In this document: in pieces, positions 61,698 through 64,000 of the stretch
Layout of the letters: the number at the start of each line of letters is the position of its first letter
Numbering within the stretch: the stretch's first letter is position 1
The notes under the pieces: generated by a model
Databases searched by the model: none
What the model was told of the DNA's origin: nothing
The model's input: the letters and a program-made list of their open reading frames with translations, nothing else
Origin: CAVTQY01 sp963736975
Lineage (GTDB): Bacteria > Pseudomonadota > Alphaproteobacteria > Acetobacterales > Acetobacteraceae
NCBI GenBank assembly: GCA_963736975.1
Contig: CAVTQY010000001.1
Span: 3,038,001-3,102,000 of the forward strand
Length of the DNA: 64,000 bases
Direction of reading: 5' to 3'
Translations under genes and position numbers: made by a program

Positions 61698-62971
61698 ACC
61701 CCGACACGCTGTTCACCGGGGTCCGCCTGCTGGATCCCGCCGCAGGCCTGGACGAGCGCGGCGAGTTGTTGGTGCGCGACGGTCGCATCATCGACCTGGG
61801 TCCGTCGCTTGGCCGGCCCGATGGCGTGGCGGTAGTGCAGGAGGACGGCGCGATCCTCTGCCCCGGCCTGGTGGACATGCGGGCCGCGCTCGGGGAGCCC
61901 GGTTACGAATATCGTGAAACCATCGCGTCGGCGGCGCAGGCGGCGGCGGCCGGGGGGATAACCACCCTGGCGGCCCTGCCCGACGCACGACCGGCCATCG
62001 ACGATCCGGCGTTGGTGCGGCTGTTGCGCGCCCGCGGCGAGGAGACCGGCAGCGTCACGATCCTGCCCTACGGCGCCGTGACGCGCGGGTGCCTTGGCGA
62101 GGAGCTGGCGGAACTCGGGCTGTTGCGCGAAGCCGGCGCCGTTGCCTTCACCGATGGCGGTCGCGCGATCGCCTCGGCGCGGCTGATGCGGACCGTGCTG
62201 GCTTACGCCAGCGGCTTCGGCTGCCGGATCGTGCAGCATCCGGAGGAGCCGTCGCTCGCGACCGGCGGCGCGGCGACCGAGGGAGAGCTGGCCACACGTC
62301 TCGGCCTGCCCGCCATTCCGGCGGCTGCCGAGGCGATCCAGGTGGCGCGGGATATCCGGCTGGTCGCACTTTCCGGCGGGGCGGTTCACTTCTCGCCGGT
62401 ATCCACCGCCGAGGCGCTCGATCTGATTCGCCGCGCCAAGGCGGACGGGCTGGCGGTGACGTGCGATACGGCGCCGCCTTATTTCGACCTCAACGAAACC
62501 GCGATTGGCGAATTCCGCACCTATGCCAAGCTGTCACCGCCGCTGCGGGCAGAAGCCGACCGGCGGGCAGTGCTGGCCGCGCTGGCGGACGGGACGATCG
62601 ATGCCATCGGTTCGGACCACCAGCCGAGAGATGCGGACGACAAACGGCTGCCCTTCGCGCAGGCAACGCCGGGAGGCACGGGGCTCGCCACTCTCCTCGG
62701 TGTGACGCTGGCGCAGGTGCATGGCGGCGCTCTCACCCTGGCGCGGGCGATCGATCTGCTGACTGCGCGACCCGCGGTGCTGCTCGGGGTAGCGGCGGGG
62801 CGGTTGGCGAAAGGTGCCCCGGCGGATCTGTGCCTGTTCCATCCGGAACGGATCTGGCGGGTGGAAGCGGGACGCATGCCGGGCAAGGCGCAGAACACGC
62901 CGTTCGACGGAAGGCCGCTGGAGGGGCGGGTGCTGGGCACCTGGAAGGCCGGGCGACGCGTCTTCGGCTAG
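61694..62971 (+). CDS. pyrC': Dihydroorotase-like protein PyrC', probably non-catalytic
   Basis: A 425-residue amidohydrolase-fold protein aligned with class I dihydroorotases (ARLGLPAIPAAAEAIQVARDI, LTCDTAPPYFDLNETAIG, DAIGSDHQPRDADDKRLPF). The first metal site is lost: where active enzymes have DxHxHLREPG it reads CPGLVDMRAALGEPG, with no histidines, and the HVST histidine reads HFSPVST. It therefore likely acts as the structural PyrC' subunit holding PyrB, as in Pseudomonas. A catalytic dihydroorotase should be encoded elsewhere. Confidence 0.88.
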   Translation: MNPDTLFTGVRLLDPAAGLDERGELLVRDGRIIDLGPSLGRPDGVAVVQEDGAILCPGLVDMRAALGEPGYEYRETIASAAQAAAAGGITTLAALPDARPAIDDPALVRLLRARGEETGSVTILPYGAVTRGCLGEELAELGLLREAGAVAFTDGGRAIASARLMRTVLAYASGFGCRIVQHPEEPSLATGGAATEGELATRLGLPAIPAAAEAIQVARDIRLVALSGGAVHFSPVSTAEALDLIRRAKADGLAVTCDTAPPYFDLNETAIGEFRTYAKLSPPLRAEADRRAVLAALADGTIDAIGSDHQPRDADDKRLPFAQATPGGTGLATLLGVTLAQVHGGALTLARAIDLLTARPAVLLGVAAGRLAKGAPADLCLFHPERIWRVEAGRMPGKAQNTPFDGRPLEGRVLGTWKAGRRVFG

Positions 62972-63107
62972 CGACACTCCGGCGCCTGCCAAGGGTCCAG
63001 CAGCATGATGCCTGCCCGGGAGAAATCCGCCGTGTTGCAGGTAACCACGCCAAGCCCATGCACCAGTGCTGACGCCGCAAGCAAAGCGTCCGGACCGGCG
63101 TAGGTGT
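62968..63107 (-). pseudogene. VapC-type PIN-domain toxin remnant
   Basis: About 45 residues on the minus strand: PDALLAASALVHGLGVVTCN, TADFSRAGIMLLDPW. This is the C-terminal third of PIN-domain toxins (conserved Asp in PDALLA and NTADF). The N-terminal two thirds are absent, and its stop overlaps the pyrC' stop. Confidence 0.65.
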
Positions 63108-63361
63108 AGCGAGCTTGGCGCGGAACGCAGGATTAGTATTAATCGGCGGTCAGCCCGGGTGGCGAGGCGTCAGACCGGCGGCGGCGTCGTGAGCGATGAG
63201 CGAGGGCGCGCATCTCGTCCGCTATGACGCGATGCGGGGCGGCGTTCCTGTGAGGCGTAGCCGGCCACTGTGGACGGCCCGCGCCGTGGCGATTCTGCCG
63301 GGTGTGATCTCCTTCACTGCCTGCCCTGCTGGGACGGGGTAGCTACCCCGGCAGGGGGACC
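63108..63361. other. Intergenic stretch with a palindrome
   Basis: About 250 bases between the VapC remnant and a small ORF. I see no gene. It contains the palindrome listed at 63335-63350. Confidence 0.5.
63335..63350. promoter_or_regulatory. 16-base perfect palindrome before a small ORF
   Basis: CGGGGTAGCTACCCCG is fully self-complementary. It is flanked by CCCTGC and GCAGGG, extending the dyad, and ends 11 bases before the ATG at 63362. It could be an operator or a leader hairpin masking the ribosome binding site (GCAGGGGGACC). Confidence 0.45.
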
Positions 63362-63538
63362 ATGCAGATGAACGTAGATGACCTTCGGCAGCGCGCTTGG
63401 CAAATGCGGGAGTTGGCGCTTTTCGTTTCCGATGAACGAGCACGCCAGGATGCACAGTTGCTGGAGGTGCATTACCAGCAGGCGGCCAACGCACTCGAAC
63501 AGGCTACCTTTGTGAGATCGGCGCGGTCGGTGCGATAA
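63362..63538 (+). CDS. Small hypothetical protein
   Basis: A 58-residue helical frame: MNVDDLRQRAWQMRELALF, SDERARQDAQLLEVHYQQ and AANALEQATFVRSARSVR. Amphipathic, coiled-coil-like with a regular heptad-like spacing, and preceded by a GGGGGA site. No known family. Its codon use fits the genome, and it is next to a terminator on the other strand. Confidence 0.5.
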   Translation: MQMNVDDLRQRAWQMRELALFVSDERARQDAQLLEVHYQQAANALEQATFVRSARSVR

Positions 63539-63548
63539 ACCACCGGCC

Positions 63549-63578
63549 AAAAAAGCCCCCCGCCCGAAGGCGAAGGGC
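63549..63578 (-). terminator. Rho-independent terminator (leftward)
   Basis: On the minus strand GCCCTTCGCC-TTCG-GGCGGGGGGC forms a ten-pair stem (two G-U pairs) with a stable tetraloop, followed by TTTTTT. It points away from any annotated leftward gene, so it may end a transcript entering from the right of this window. Confidence 0.7.
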
Positions 63579-63825
63579 CAAATTGTAAGGACACAACGGA
63601 GCGCCGCGTCGTGTTCGGGGAGGAACGTGCGTGTTGACCACGGCAGCGGGCGCGCCTGTTAGGCACATTCCGTCATAGCGCCGCCTGTGACGCGACAGCC
63701 AAGGGTAGTCGTGCGGCGGTATTAAGACCGTTTCTGGGCACGACCTTAAAGTGGAAACCGGGTCAAGTCTTCTCCGTTGCTGAAATTCCACTCCCAATGT
63801 GGAAACTGCACGGAAGGAGAATTTA

Positions 63826-64000
63826 ATGCCCGCTATGCGCTTCATCCCGGGGATAGCAGCGATACTGCTGACGACTGCGGTCGCTCAGGCGCAAACCGAG
63901 GCGACCTGTCCTGTTACCTCCTGCGCGGCGCCACGCGTGACCACGATATCCAGCGGGGTGCGCCAGGCCGAGCAGGTAAAACTGACGGTCACGGATGCAA
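63826..64000 (+). CDS. Secreted protein, N-terminal part (runs off the window)
   Basis: ATG at 63826 with a GGAAGGAG site opens a frame to the window end. The first ~23 residues are a signal peptide (MRFIPGIAAILLTTAVAQAQ with likely cleavage after AQA). The mature start has two Cys residues (ATCPVTSCAAPRVTT). Family not recognisable from 58 residues. Confidence 0.6.
   Translation, partial: MPAMRFIPGIAAILLTTAVAQAQTEATCPVTSCAAPRVTTISSGVRQAEQVKLTVTDA

Overview
The window is GC-rich chromosomal DNA from an alphaproteobacterium, most likely Rhodospirillales and plausibly Acetobacteraceae. The taxonomic placement is inference. It rests on the ChvG/ChvI two-component pair, the alphaproteobacterial flagellar regulators FlbT and FlaF, and a pyrB gene followed by a dihydroorotase-like gene that lacks the metal-binding histidines.

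Layout. 1-3970: a family 39-type glycosyltransferase and chvG-chvI, leftward. 4082-8925: a tightly overlapping rightward operon for coenzyme F420 (methyltransferase, PPOX-like flavoprotein, Fgd-like F420 oxidoreductase, cofE, cofD, cofC). 8981-22836: a long leftward block in which flgE, flgK, flgL, flagellin, flbT, flaF and a DUF1217 gene run into a TPR-methyltransferase, a TPR/SPINDLY-type O-GlcNAc transferase, a GT2 glycosyltransferase, a methyltransferase, a sugar-nucleotide epimerase and a TylF-type methyltransferase. This looks like a flagellin or surface glycan modification locus. fliK and flgD diverge from flgE, with sigma-54-type promoter candidates on both strands. 25101-27762: two substrate-binding proteins without permeases. 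27816-33779: two tRNA-Thr genes bracket an MFS transporter and a decayed accessory segment (IS630 remnant, sulfotransferase-like remnant, DUF6494 gene, complete IS481 element). 33822-42312: mostly housekeeping (LLM oxidoreductase, DUF445, transglycosylase, FAD reductase, HD protein, rarA) with an amidase remnant cut by an IS5 fragment. 42329-43850: a FUSC pseudogene, an SDR gene, an antitoxin remnant and REP-like palindromes. 43893-57300: aldolase, cyclopropane synthase, dnaB, alr, mlaE-mlaF, a GST, a small catabolic-looking cluster, copper/cytochrome oxidase assembly genes, dodecin, a GT9-like gene and a DedA gene. 57354-59721: lldE, then a truncated second IS481 copy joined to another transposase fragment and a truncated sugar transporter. 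59899-64000: an SGNH hydrolase, pyrB, a pyrC-like gene, a PIN toxin remnant, a small ORF and the start of a secreted protein.

Seven otherwise intact genes (chvG, methyltransferase, fgd-like, cofE, TPR/SPINDLY, rarA, dnaB) each carry one single-base indel, mostly in a short homopolymer. dnaB is essential, so uncorrected sequencing indels are the simplest explanation. These genes are annotated as continuous, with the shift position stated. Clear remnants (IS fragments, FUSC, vapB/vapC, amidase, sugar porter) are listed as pseudogenes.

The most interesting parts are the F420 operon with an Fgd-like enzyme carrying Lys at the position of the catalytic Glu, and the flagellin-linked SPINDLY/TPR-methyltransferase modification locus.
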